Source: CAVRAZ01 sp963719135 (GTDB taxonomy: Bacteria > Pseudomonadota > Gammaproteobacteria > DSM-19610). From it: DNA of 64,000 bases. The notes under the pieces were generated by a model. The model ran no database searches. It was not told the origin of the DNA and saw only the letters and a list, made by a program, of their open reading frames with translations. Below are positions 57,532 to 64,000 of the stretch, one piece after another (the stretch's first letter is position 1; the number at the start of each line of letters is the position of its first letter). The translations under genes were made by a program, and so were the position numbers. Location of the stretch: positions 1 to 64,000 of the forward strand of contig CAVRAZ010000006.1 of the NCBI GenBank assembly GCA_963719135.1. Reading direction: 5' to 3'.

Positions 57532-58450
57532 ATACCAGCGCAGTTTTGCGTGGCTGATGCTCGCGGGAGTGACCGGCGCCCTCGTGGCGAGCTGCTCGCG
57601 GGTGCCGAGCCGCTACAGCCAGAGCGACGATGGACTGCCGGTCGACAGGATCGATGTGGCCGCGACACCGGACGCAACGCCCAGAGTCGAGCCGCCCAGC
57701 AAGTACGGCAATCCGGCCAGCTACGTGGTCGGCGGCCGGCGCTATTACACGCTGACCAGCAGCAAGGGCTACAAGGAACGCGGCACCGCCTCCTGGTACG
57801 GCACCAAGTTTCACGGCTATCGGACATCGAGCGGCGACGTCTATGACATGTATCTGATGACCGCCGCGCACAAGACGCTGCCGCTGCCGACCTACGCGCG
57901 CGTCACCAACCTGGACAACGGCCGGGCGGTGATCGTCAAAGTCAACGACCGGGGTCCGTTCCATTCCAACCGGCTGATCGACCTGTCCTACGCCGCCGCC
58001 TCGAAACTGGACCTGTTGCACAACGGCACCGGCCGCGTCGAGGTCGAGGCGCTCGATGCCCAGCCGGTGAAGCCCGCGCAGGTACAGGCTGCCGCGGTAG
58101 TCCAGGAAAGCAAACCCAAATACGCGGCCGCCACCGCGCCGGCCCGGGCGGCCGCGACGCAGCCGCGTGCGAAGGCTGCCGCGACAGCGTCCGCGAAATC
58201 TGCCGCGCCGAAGGGAGGCGCGCTGTATCTGCAACTGGGCGCTTTCAGAGACCGCGCCAACGCGCAGCGGCTGCAAAGCAATCTGGCGTCGTCCAATTTC
58301 GAAGGTGTCAGCATTTCCGAAGGCACCAGCGACCAACATCCCGTCTATCGGGTACGCATCGGCCCGCTCGCCGATGTTCAGACAGCGGAAACGCTGTCCC
58401 GGATGCTGCACGACCAGGGCATCGCCTCACCGCACATCGTGACCGACTGA
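57509..58450 (+). CDS. rlpA: Septal/side-wall lipoprotein RlpA with SPOR domain
   Basis: 313 aa. Signal peptide with lipobox VASCS. The double-psi beta-barrel domain (ERGTASWYGTKFHGYRTSSGDVYD, HKTLPLPTYARVTNL, VKVNDRGPF) carries the residues of RlpA lytic transglycosylases. An Ala-rich linker (about 190-235) precedes a C-terminal SPOR domain (LYLQLGAFRDRANAQRL ... YRVRIGPL) that binds denuded glycans at division sites. The ATG lies inside the mltB 3' end, an overlap of 23 bp. Confidence 0.96.
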   Translation: MKRRTINRYQRSFAWLMLAGVTGALVASCSRVPSRYSQSDDGLPVDRIDVAATPDATPRVEPPSKYGNPASYVVGGRRYYTLTSSKGYKERGTASWYGTKFHGYRTSSGDVYDMYLMTAAHKTLPLPTYARVTNLDNGRAVIVKVNDRGPFHSNRLIDLSYAAASKLDLLHNGTGRVEVEALDAQPVKPAQVQAAAVVQESKPKYAAATAPARAAATQPRAKAAATASAKSAAPKGGALYLQLGAFRDRANAQRLQSNLASSNFEGVSISEGTSDQHPVYRVRIGPLADVQTAETLSRMLHDQGIASPHIVTD

Positions 58451-58616
58451 ACCCTGTCCAGCGACGCCGCCCGGTGCTCCAGGCAAGCGATGGACCCGGG
58501 AGATACGGAGTTTGCAGACACCGGAACGGGGTTCACCACACGGCAGCGGCAAGCGCGAGGCACTTTGAAACAGGTATAAACGTCCCGGTCCGACAGGGGC
58601 CCATCACAGGTAAACC

Positions 58617-59753
58617 ATGAATTATCGAAATATCCTATTGTTCGTCGTCACGCTGTTCGTTTCGCCCTGGTGCCTCGGCGCCCAGCCCATTCCCAAGGCC
58701 CCTGACCTCGACGCCAAGTCGTATGTGATCGAGGATTTCGACAGCGGCCAGGTGATTGCCGAAAAAGACATCGACCAACGCGTCGAGCCGGCCAGCATCA
58801 CCAAGCTGATGAGCGCCTACGTGGTGTTCAACGAACTGCGCAACAACAGCTTCAAGATCGACGACAAGGTGCGGATCAGCGAAAAGGCCTGGCGCACGCC
58901 CGGTTCGCGCATGTTCGTCGAAGTCGACACCATGGTCGAGGTCTCCGACCTGCTGAAAGGCATGATCGTCCAGTCGGGCAACGATGCGACCGTGGCGCTG
59001 GCCGAAAAAGTCGCGGGCACGGAGGACAGCTTCGCCAACCTGATGAATCATCATGCCAAGGAACTGGGCATGACCGGCAGTCACTTCGTCAACAGCACCG
59101 GCCTGCCGGACCCCGAGCACTACACCACCGCCCGCGACATCGCCACGCTGGCGCGCGCGCTGGTTCGGGAGTTTCCCGAATACTACAAGTGGTACTCGCA
59201 GCGCGAGTTCACCTACGGCGGCATCACGCAGCACAACCGCAACAAGCTGCTGTGGCGCGACGATTCCGTCGACGGCATGAAGACCGGACACACCGAATCG
59301 GCCGGCTATTGCCTGGTCACCTCGGCCAAGCGCGAAAACATGCGCTTGGTCACCGTCGTGCTGGGCACCAAGAGCGAAGAAGCGCGCGCCGATGAGAGCG
59401 AATCGCTGCTCAACTACGGCTTTCACTTTTTCGAGACCCACAAGCTGTATGACGCCGGCAGCAAACTGTCCAGCGCGCGGGTGTGGAAGGGCGCCGCCGG
59501 CAGCGTGGATCTCGGCCTGAAGAGCGCGCTGTACATCACCGTGCCGCGCGGGCGTTACAACGACCTGAACGCATCCATGCAGATCGGCAATCAGATCATG
59601 GCGCCGGTCGGCGCCGGCGCGACGCTGGGCCGCATCGTCATCCGGCTGGACGACAAGACGCTGCTCGAAAAAGCCCTGGTCGCGCTGAACGAAGTGCCGG
59701 AAGGCAGTATGTGGCAGCGACTGGTCGACGAAGCCCTGCTCTACTTCCAGTAG
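58617..59753 (+). CDS. dacA: D-alanyl-D-alanine carboxypeptidase (PBP5/6 family)
   Basis: 378 aa. Signal peptide of about 20 residues ending LGAQP. Active-site motifs: SITKLMSAY (Ser nucleophile and Lys), SGNDATVAL and KTGHTESAGYCL. The C-terminal beta domain ends in an amphipathic helix (WQRLVDEALLYFQ) for membrane attachment, as in PBP5. It trims pentapeptides to tetrapeptides in the periplasm. A 166-bp gap precedes it, so it may have its own promoter. The dacA/dacC distinction cannot be made safely. Confidence 0.94.
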   Translation: MNYRNILLFVVTLFVSPWCLGAQPIPKAPDLDAKSYVIEDFDSGQVIAEKDIDQRVEPASITKLMSAYVVFNELRNNSFKIDDKVRISEKAWRTPGSRMFVEVDTMVEVSDLLKGMIVQSGNDATVALAEKVAGTEDSFANLMNHHAKELGMTGSHFVNSTGLPDPEHYTTARDIATLARALVREFPEYYKWYSQREFTYGGITQHNRNKLLWRDDSVDGMKTGHTESAGYCLVTSAKRENMRLVTVVLGTKSEEARADESESLLNYGFHFFETHKLYDAGSKLSSARVWKGAAGSVDLGLKSALYITVPRGRYNDLNASMQIGNQIMAPVGAGATLGRIVIRLDDKTLLEKALVALNEVPEGSMWQRLVDEALLYFQ

Positions 59754-59761
59754 CCCAGCCC

Positions 59762-60640
59762 ATGACTATTGCCTATCTGAACGGCGACTATCTGCCGATC
59801 GAGGAAGCCCGCGTATCGGTGCTCGACCGCGGCTTCCTGTTTGGCGACGGCGTGTACGAGGTGATGCCGGCCTACGGCGGCCGGCTGTTCCGGCTGGCGC
59901 AGCACCTCAAACGCCTGCAGAACAGCCTGGACGCCATCCTGATTCCGAATCCGCTGAGCGACGCCGACTGGGAGCGCGTGCTGAACGGCCTGTTGCAGCG
60001 CAACGCGGAAGCGACCGACCCGGACGGCGATCAGTCAGTGTACCTCCAGGTAACCCGCGGCGTCGCGCAAAAACGCGATCACCAGTTTCCCGAAAAGATC
60101 GTGCCGACGATCTATGCGGTCAGCAGCACGATTGCGGCTGTCGACCCGGCGCTTGCCGAGCGGGGCGCGGCGGCCGTGACGCTGCCCGACAACCGCTGGC
60201 TGCGCTGCAACATCAAGGCGATCACGCTGCTGCCCAACGTGCTGTTTCGCCAGCAGGCGGTCGAAGCCGGCGCCGCCGAAGCGATCCTGGTGAGGGACGG
60301 ACGCGTGATCGAGGGGTCGGCCAGCAACGTGTTCCTGGTCCGCAACGGCATCCTGCTGACGCCGCCCATCGGCCCGCACCTGCTGCCCGGCATCACGCGC
60401 GACCTGATACTGGAACTGGCGGCGGCGCACAAAATGCGCTGCGAGGAACGCGATATACCGGAAGCCTGGCTGCGGGATGCGGACGAGGTTTGGGTGACCA
60501 GCTCGATCCGGGAAATACTGCCGATCACGCGACTCGACGAGAAACCGGTCGGCAACGGCAGGCCCGGCCCGGTCTGGAAGACAATGAAGGCGATCTTTCA
60601 GGACTACAAGAATGCCGTGCGGCGCGGGGAAGCGGCTTAG
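59762..60640 (+). CDS. dat: D-amino acid aminotransferase (class IV PLP enzyme)
   Basis: 292 aa from ATG 59762, 8 bp after the dacA stop. Starts IAYLNGDYLPIEEARVSVLDRG, followed by FGDGVYEVMPAY typical of class IV transaminases. The PLP lysine lies in CNIKAITLLPNVL. The AAEAILVRDGRVIEGSASNVF segment completes the fold. It interconverts D-alanine and alpha-keto acids with D-glutamate, feeding the D-amino acids of peptidoglycan. Its place after dacA is common in gammaproteobacteria. Branched-chain aminotransferase is the alternative, less likely because of context. Confidence 0.9.
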   Translation: MTIAYLNGDYLPIEEARVSVLDRGFLFGDGVYEVMPAYGGRLFRLAQHLKRLQNSLDAILIPNPLSDADWERVLNGLLQRNAEATDPDGDQSVYLQVTRGVAQKRDHQFPEKIVPTIYAVSSTIAAVDPALAERGAAAVTLPDNRWLRCNIKAITLLPNVLFRQQAVEAGAAEAILVRDGRVIEGSASNVFLVRNGILLTPPIGPHLLPGITRDLILELAAAHKMRCEERDIPEAWLRDADEVWVTSSIREILPITRLDEKPVGNGRPGPVWKTMKAIFQDYKNAVRRGEAA

Positions 60641-60683
60641 GCTTGCAGGTTGACCTCTGGAGACGTGATATTGACCGGGAGGG

Positions 60684-60890
60684 GCGCGAAGGAAAACACT
60701 TCAATCCTTAACCACAAAGGACACGAAGGACACAAAGAATCTTTGGTCCTCGACGGCACGGCGATTCCCGGCTGGTCAGATGCGATCCCGCAAAGTCCAT
60801 GCGCGTGATGGCGGGGTATGAGGGGTTCTTCGTGCTCTTTGTGTCCTTTGTGGTTAGGACTGTTTTCCTTCGCGTCCTTCGCGGTTAAAC
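60684..60890. repeat. Nested inverted GCGAAGG / ACAAAGG repeat element
   Basis: Between the convergent dat and imuB genes. Outer pair: GCGCGAAGGAAAAC (about 60684-60697) with GTTTTCCTTCGCG (60862-60874), followed by TCCTTCGCGGTTAAAC. Inner pair: CCTTAACCACAAAGGACACGAAGG (60706-60729) with CTTTGTGTCCTTTGTGGTTAGG (60837-60858). It mixes the GCGAAGG array type found at 48819 with the ACAAAGGACAC type. Confidence 0.8.
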
Positions 60891-60903
60891 AACAACCGCA
60901 CCG

Positions 60904-62340
60904 CTACTCAAAGATGCCGTGCAGGAACCACCCGCGTTCGCCGCTGAGTTCGCGGTAGATCCAGAAGCGTGCGCCTTCGGCGTCGGTGGCGATGAAATAG
61001 TCGCGGGCAATGTCGTTGCCGTCCCACCAGCCCGACTCGATGCGCTCGCGGCCAGGCTCCAGGTGTAACGGCTCACCCTGAAAACACGGCCGGCCCCGGC
61101 GGACACTCAGGCTGCGCGGCACCGGCAGCAGCCACAGCGGCCGTATCTGATCGAACTCGACACGCGGCTGCTCGCCCGGTTCGCTGTAGCGCCAGGCGTA
61201 TTCCGGCCGGTGCTCGGCCACGCCGCTCACACCGCGCACTGCATCCGTCCCCAGCCGCGCGCGCAGGCGGTCGAGCAGATCGACATCCTCCCGCGCCTCG
61301 CGCTGCGCGAACAACCCGCCCGAACGCTCCGCAAACGGCTGCACCATCAGGCTGTTGAGCCCGACCTCCAGCACCGGCGCCGCCAATTGCAGCGCAGCGA
61401 AGCGCTCGCGCAGCACCGTCATGAGCTGCACAACGTCGCGTGTCGGCGCACGCAGGCCCAGCGGCACGACCGTCGTCTGCCCGCCGCCGTGCAGCAGCAC
61501 CACTTCGAACGTCTGCACGCCGGCGCCGCGCCCGCGCAACCAGCCGCACAACATGCCGAACAACCGCTGCACGACGAACAGCAATGCCGTCGTATCCTCG
61601 ACGCCCACGGCCAGTTGCACCCGCTGTTCGAACCGCTCGGGCGGCGTGTACTGCGCGCGCAGGTCGGGCAGACGGCCGAACAGCCGGTCGAGATCGTCCA
61701 GCACCGCCGTGCCGAAACGCCGCGCCAGCCCGGCGCGCGGCAACCTGACCAGTTCGCCGAGGCGGCGCACGCCGATGCCCTCGAAGCGTTCGATCAGATC
61801 CTCGTCCCAGTCCAGCACCGACAAGGGCAGCGGCGCCATGACTGCCGGCAGCGCCTGCAAGGCATCGACGTGCCGTTCCTGTCCGCATCGCGCGAGACAG
61901 ACCGCCGCCAGCGCGGTCGGCGCGCTGGCCAGCAGAGCGGTGTAGCCCAGGCTGTCGAGACCGGCCCTGACCGGCGCCAGCAAGGCCTCGAAACCGCCGA
62001 ACAGTTTCAGACTGCCGCGCACTTCCAATGTCAGCGCAGACGGCGGATGCAGCAGGATCTGCGAGCTGAACTGATACGCCCAGTCGGCGATCGCCAGCAA
62101 GGCCCGTCGCTCGGCATCCTCGTCACGCGCCAGCACCACCAGTTCGTGCGACAGCGCGCGCGCCGCCGTCACCGGCATGTCCGGCACGATGCCCAGGGCA
62201 CGCGCCGCCGCATCGGCCAGACACACCCGCGGCATCTGCACGCCCTCGCCGACCACCACCGGCCGGCCGCCGGCGTCAGTGCGGGTAAAGACCTCCAGGG
62301 GCAAAAGCGGCAGATGGAGACAAAGCCAGCGGACCTGCAT
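60904..62340 (-). CDS. imuB: ImuB, inactive Y-family polymerase paralogue of the mutasome
   Basis: 478 aa from ATG 62340, overlapping the imuA 3' end by 65 bp. The N-terminus WLCLHLPLLPLEVFTRTD aligns with the Y-family palm start but lacks the catalytic Asp pair, and the second acidic site is replaced (LTLEVRGSLKLFGG). The helix-hairpin-helix region (LIERFEGIGVRRLGELVRLPR) and little-finger region remain. ImuB is a non-catalytic hub that binds the beta clamp, ImuA and the polymerase DnaE2 (ImuC). dnaE2 does not follow: the next gene is dat in the opposite direction. Confidence 0.9.
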   Translation of the reverse strand: MQVRWLCLHLPLLPLEVFTRTDAGGRPVVVGEGVQMPRVCLADAAARALGIVPDMPVTAARALSHELVVLARDEDAERRALLAIADWAYQFSSQILLHPPSALTLEVRGSLKLFGGFEALLAPVRAGLDSLGYTALLASAPTALAAVCLARCGQERHVDALQALPAVMAPLPLSVLDWDEDLIERFEGIGVRRLGELVRLPRAGLARRFGTAVLDDLDRLFGRLPDLRAQYTPPERFEQRVQLAVGVEDTTALLFVVQRLFGMLCGWLRGRGAGVQTFEVVLLHGGGQTTVVPLGLRAPTRDVVQLMTVLRERFAALQLAAPVLEVGLNSLMVQPFAERSGGLFAQREAREDVDLLDRLRARLGTDAVRGVSGVAEHRPEYAWRYSEPGEQPRVEFDQIRPLWLLPVPRSLSVRRGRPCFQGEPLHLEPGRERIESGWWDGNDIARDYFIATDAEGARFWIYRELSGERGWFLHGIFE

Positions 62341-62950
62341 GGGATGAATCGATGGTAATCGGACCGGCGGCCCAGCCGCCGCGCCGCTTGAGAATCTGTA
62401 CCGAAAGGTTGCCCTTGGCGTCGCCGTCGAGCTGCACGCGCAAGGCCGCCGGCGAAGGATGCTTCGCGACCCGCGCCGACCGGAACATGAACCCCAGCGA
62501 CCGCCCGGCCTCGGCGCCCAACTGCAGGCGGCGCATCGTGGCCGGCTCTTGCAGCATGGGCCAAGCCAGCACCGCGCTGCAGGTACCCGAACGCAGGCTC
62601 TGTTCGACCGCCCACAGACCGTCCTGTCTTGCCCTGGGATGCACCAGCAGCACGCGGGCAAGATTGACGCCCGCCGCCGTCAGCGCCGGCGCGTAGGGAA
62701 TATAGGGCGGCGACACCCAGCTCAGCCAGCGCGGTTCCTGGCTCAGCCGCGCCAGCGCCGGCATCACCAGACGCAGCGCGCCGACGCCTTCGCGCGTCAG
62801 CAGGATTTCGGTCAGCGCGCCGCGCGGCCAGCCGCCGCCCGGCAACAATTCGTCCAGTTCGGGGAAGCCGGTACTGACGGCATCGACCTGGGTGGAAACC
62901 TGGCCGCCGCGCCAGATATCGGAACGCTGCAATAAGGTATCGAGGTTCAT
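62276..62950 (-). CDS. imuA: ImuA, SOS mutasome accessory protein
   Basis: 224 aa. ATG 62950 overlaps the lexA stop as ATGA, so it is in the lexA operon. RecA-related core without a complete Walker A: STGFPELDELLPGGGWPRGALTEIL, then LVHPRARQDGLWAVEQSLRSG and VQILKRRGGWAAGPI. ImuA proteins bind RecA and ImuB and support error-prone translesion synthesis. The C-terminal 20 residues overlap the imuB start region and are Ala/Pro-rich. Confidence 0.9.
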   Translation of the reverse strand: MNLDTLLQRSDIWRGGQVSTQVDAVSTGFPELDELLPGGGWPRGALTEILLTREGVGALRLVMPALARLSQEPRWLSWVSPPYIPYAPALTAAGVNLARVLLVHPRARQDGLWAVEQSLRSGTCSAVLAWPMLQEPATMRRLQLGAEAGRSLGFMFRSARVAKHPSPAALRVQLDGDAKGNLSVQILKRRGGWAAGPITIDSSHAGPLALSPSAAFAPGGLYPH

Positions 62951-63555
62951 AGCGAGGCACCGTTGCGCAGAATGCCGACGCCCAGCCCTTCGATCACCAG
63001 CGGCTGCTCGCGCAGGTCGACACGGATCGGTTCGAAGTCGGGATTTTCCGGCAGCAGTTGCACGATGGAGCCGCGCTGGCGGAAGCGCTTGACCGTCACC
63101 TCGTCGTCGAGGCGCGCCACCACGATCTGGCCGTTGCGGGCCTGGTTGGTGCGGTGCACCGCCAGCAGGTCGCCGTCCAGGATGCCGGCCTCGCGCATAC
63201 TCATGCCGCGCACGCGCAACAGATAGTGCGCGCGCGGATGAAACAGCGCCGGGTCGACCGGATAACGGTCCTCGATGTGCTGCTCGGCCAGGATCGGGCT
63301 GCCGGCCGCGACCCGGCCGATCACCGGCAGGCCGTCTTCCGCCTCTTCGAGCAGGCGGATACCGCGCGAAGAACCGGACAACAGCTCGATGGCCCCCTTG
63401 CGGTCCAGCGCCCGCAGGTGCTCCTCGGCCGCGTTCGGCGAGCGGAACCCGAAGGCCTCGGCGATCTCAGCCCGGGTCGGCGGATACCCCTCCTCGGCGG
63501 CAAAATCACGTATGAAATCAAGTATTTCTGCTTGGCGTGCTGTCAATTCACTCAT
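62947..63555 (-). CDS. lexA: SOS repressor LexA
   Basis: 202 aa. Winged-helix DNA-binding domain (residues 1-70, PPTRAEIAEAFGFRSPNAAEEHLRAL in two parts). Self-cleavage site A84-G85 (RVAAGSP), catalytic Ser119 (RGMSMREAG) and Lys156 (VTVKRF). RecA filaments trigger autocleavage, releasing repression of DNA-repair genes. It is first in lexA-imuA-imuB, so it represses its own operon through the two LexA boxes upstream. Confidence 0.98.
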   Translation of the reverse strand: MSELTARQAEILDFIRDFAAEEGYPPTRAEIAEAFGFRSPNAAEEHLRALDRKGAIELLSGSSRGIRLLEEAEDGLPVIGRVAAGSPILAEQHIEDRYPVDPALFHPRAHYLLRVRGMSMREAGILDGDLLAVHRTNQARNGQIVVARLDDEVTVKRFRQRGSIVQLLPENPDFEPIRVDLREQPLVIEGLGVGILRNGASL

Positions 63556-63568
63556 GGCGTTCCGGCCC

Positions 63569-63621
63569 CTGGTGTTTTATACAGTATGCTGGAAGTATAT
63601 ACAGGCTTCGGCGGTTTGCAA
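63569..63621 (-). promoter_or_regulatory. lexA promoter with two LexA boxes
   Basis: Minus-strand promoter: -35 TTGCAA (63621-63616), 16-bp spacer, -10 TATACT (63599-63594). Two LexA-box matches of form CTGG-N8-ACAG lie at 63589-63604, covering the -10, and at 63569-63584, near the transcript start. Each differs from CTGT-N8-ACAG at one base. Centres are 20 bp apart, two helical turns, favouring cooperative repression, as in E. coli lexA. Confidence 0.85.
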
Positions 63622-63684
63622 GCCCTCTGCAGCCGGTTCGGCAAATCCGGTATCATTGGCTTCCCTCGACAGCCAGTACCCCGC

Positions 63685-64000
63685 ATGCCGCCGTCTGCTT
63701 CCATTCAACGCCACCGCACCCTTCCCGTCCGCGTCGGACCGGTCACCGTCGGCGGCGGCGCGCCGGTCGTCGTCCAGTCGATGACCAACACCGACACGGC
63801 GGACGTCGAGGCCACCGCGACCCAGGTCGCGCAGCTCGCGCAGGCCGGATCGGAACTCGTGCGCATCACGGTCAACAGCGAAGCAGCCGCCGAGGCGGTG
63901 CCCGCGATTCGCGCCGCGCTCGATGCCAGAGGCATCGACGTGCCGCTGATCGGCGACTTTCATTTCAACGGCCACAAACTGCTGAGCCGCTATCCCGAAT
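63685..64000 (+). CDS. ispG: 4-hydroxy-3-methylbut-2-enyl diphosphate synthase, partial
   Basis: The first 105 codons from ATG 63685; the rest is beyond the window. The N-terminal TIM-barrel start is clear: VRVGPVTVGGGAPVVVQSMTNTDT in two parts, then QVAQLAQAGSELVRITVNS and PLIGDFHFNGH. IspG is the iron-sulfur enzyme that makes HMBPP in the MEP pathway, to which ispE at 11146 also belongs. It is divergent from lexA; the shared 129-bp gap contains the LexA boxes, which could also affect ispG expression, but no clear ispG promoter was found. Confidence 0.95.
   Translation, partial: MPPSASIQRHRTLPVRVGPVTVGGGAPVVVQSMTNTDTADVEATATQVAQLAQAGSELVRITVNSEAAAEAVPAIRAALDARGIDVPLIGDFHFNGHKLLSRYPE

Overview
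The window is chromosomal DNA from a high-GC gammaproteobacterium. Conserved gene neighbourhoods support this: ychF-pth-rplY-prs-tRNA-Gln-ispE-lolB opposite hemA-prfA-prmC, and gatCAB opposite mreBCD-mrdA-rodA-mltB-rlpA-dacA-dat. The lexA-imuA-imuB cassette and the repeat families hint at a Chromatiales- or Acidiferrobacterales-like lineage. I cannot place it more precisely from sequence alone.

Layout. Positions 1-7006 are the right end of an integrated element that runs off the left edge. All its genes are on the minus strand: a complete P4-type tyrosine integrase, an unrecognised 346-aa protein, an AlpA-like regulator, a Spo11/Topo VI-A-like (Mini-A-like) protein, a DUF927-type primase-helicase broken by eight single-base frameshifts, and a partial downstream gene carrying a 34-bp inverted repeat. 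Positions 7201-17898 are core housekeeping: translation (ychF, pth, rplY, tRNA-Gln, prfA, prmC), PRPP, isoprenoid and haem precursors (prs, ispE, hemA) and outer-membrane lipoproteins (lolB and a TPR lipoprotein). Positions 17933-27017 hold a small DUF3096 protein and an MdtABC-type tandem RND efflux operon with its own outer-membrane factor. Positions 27422-39456 are mixed metabolism: DUF1003 protein, OpgG-like periplasmic glucan protein, MoeB-like adenylyltransferase, ATP-dependent PEP carboxykinase, a four-gene sugar-type ABC importer and a beta-type carbonic anhydrase. Positions 39621-45174 are a second, single-pump RND tripartite operon, followed by an isoprenylcysteine-methyltransferase-like gene and hslO. 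Positions 47334-50821 are gatB/gatA/gatC. Positions 50939-60640 are a long rod-shape and peptidoglycan cluster. Positions 60904-63555 are the SOS mutagenesis operon lexA-imuA-imuB under two LexA boxes. ispG runs off the right edge.

How the genes work together. Many operons are tightly coupled by ATGA or GTGA start-stop overlaps: lolB-ispE, mdtB-mdtC-OMF, ABC importer, RND-2, mreC-mreD, mrdA-rodA, lexA-imuA. The rod-shape cluster supplies the MreB scaffold, MreCD, PBP2/RodA synthase pair, MltB and RlpA lytic enzymes, a DD-carboxypeptidase and a D-amino-acid aminotransferase, so most of the elongation machinery is in one block.

Most unusual signals: (1) a 167-bp tandem repeat behind tRNA-Gln, each unit carrying the last 19 nt of the tRNA gene, reminiscent of the E. 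coli tyrT/rtT repeats, and each unit also holding an inverted tRNA T-arm copy; (2) mreC appears to start at AUC with a well-placed Shine-Dalgarno sequence; (3) a Mini-A-like topoisomerase gene coupled to a badly frameshifted primase-helicase; (4) several families of intergenic repeats, one splitting gatA from gatB; (5) imuA-imuB without a dnaE2 gene beside them.
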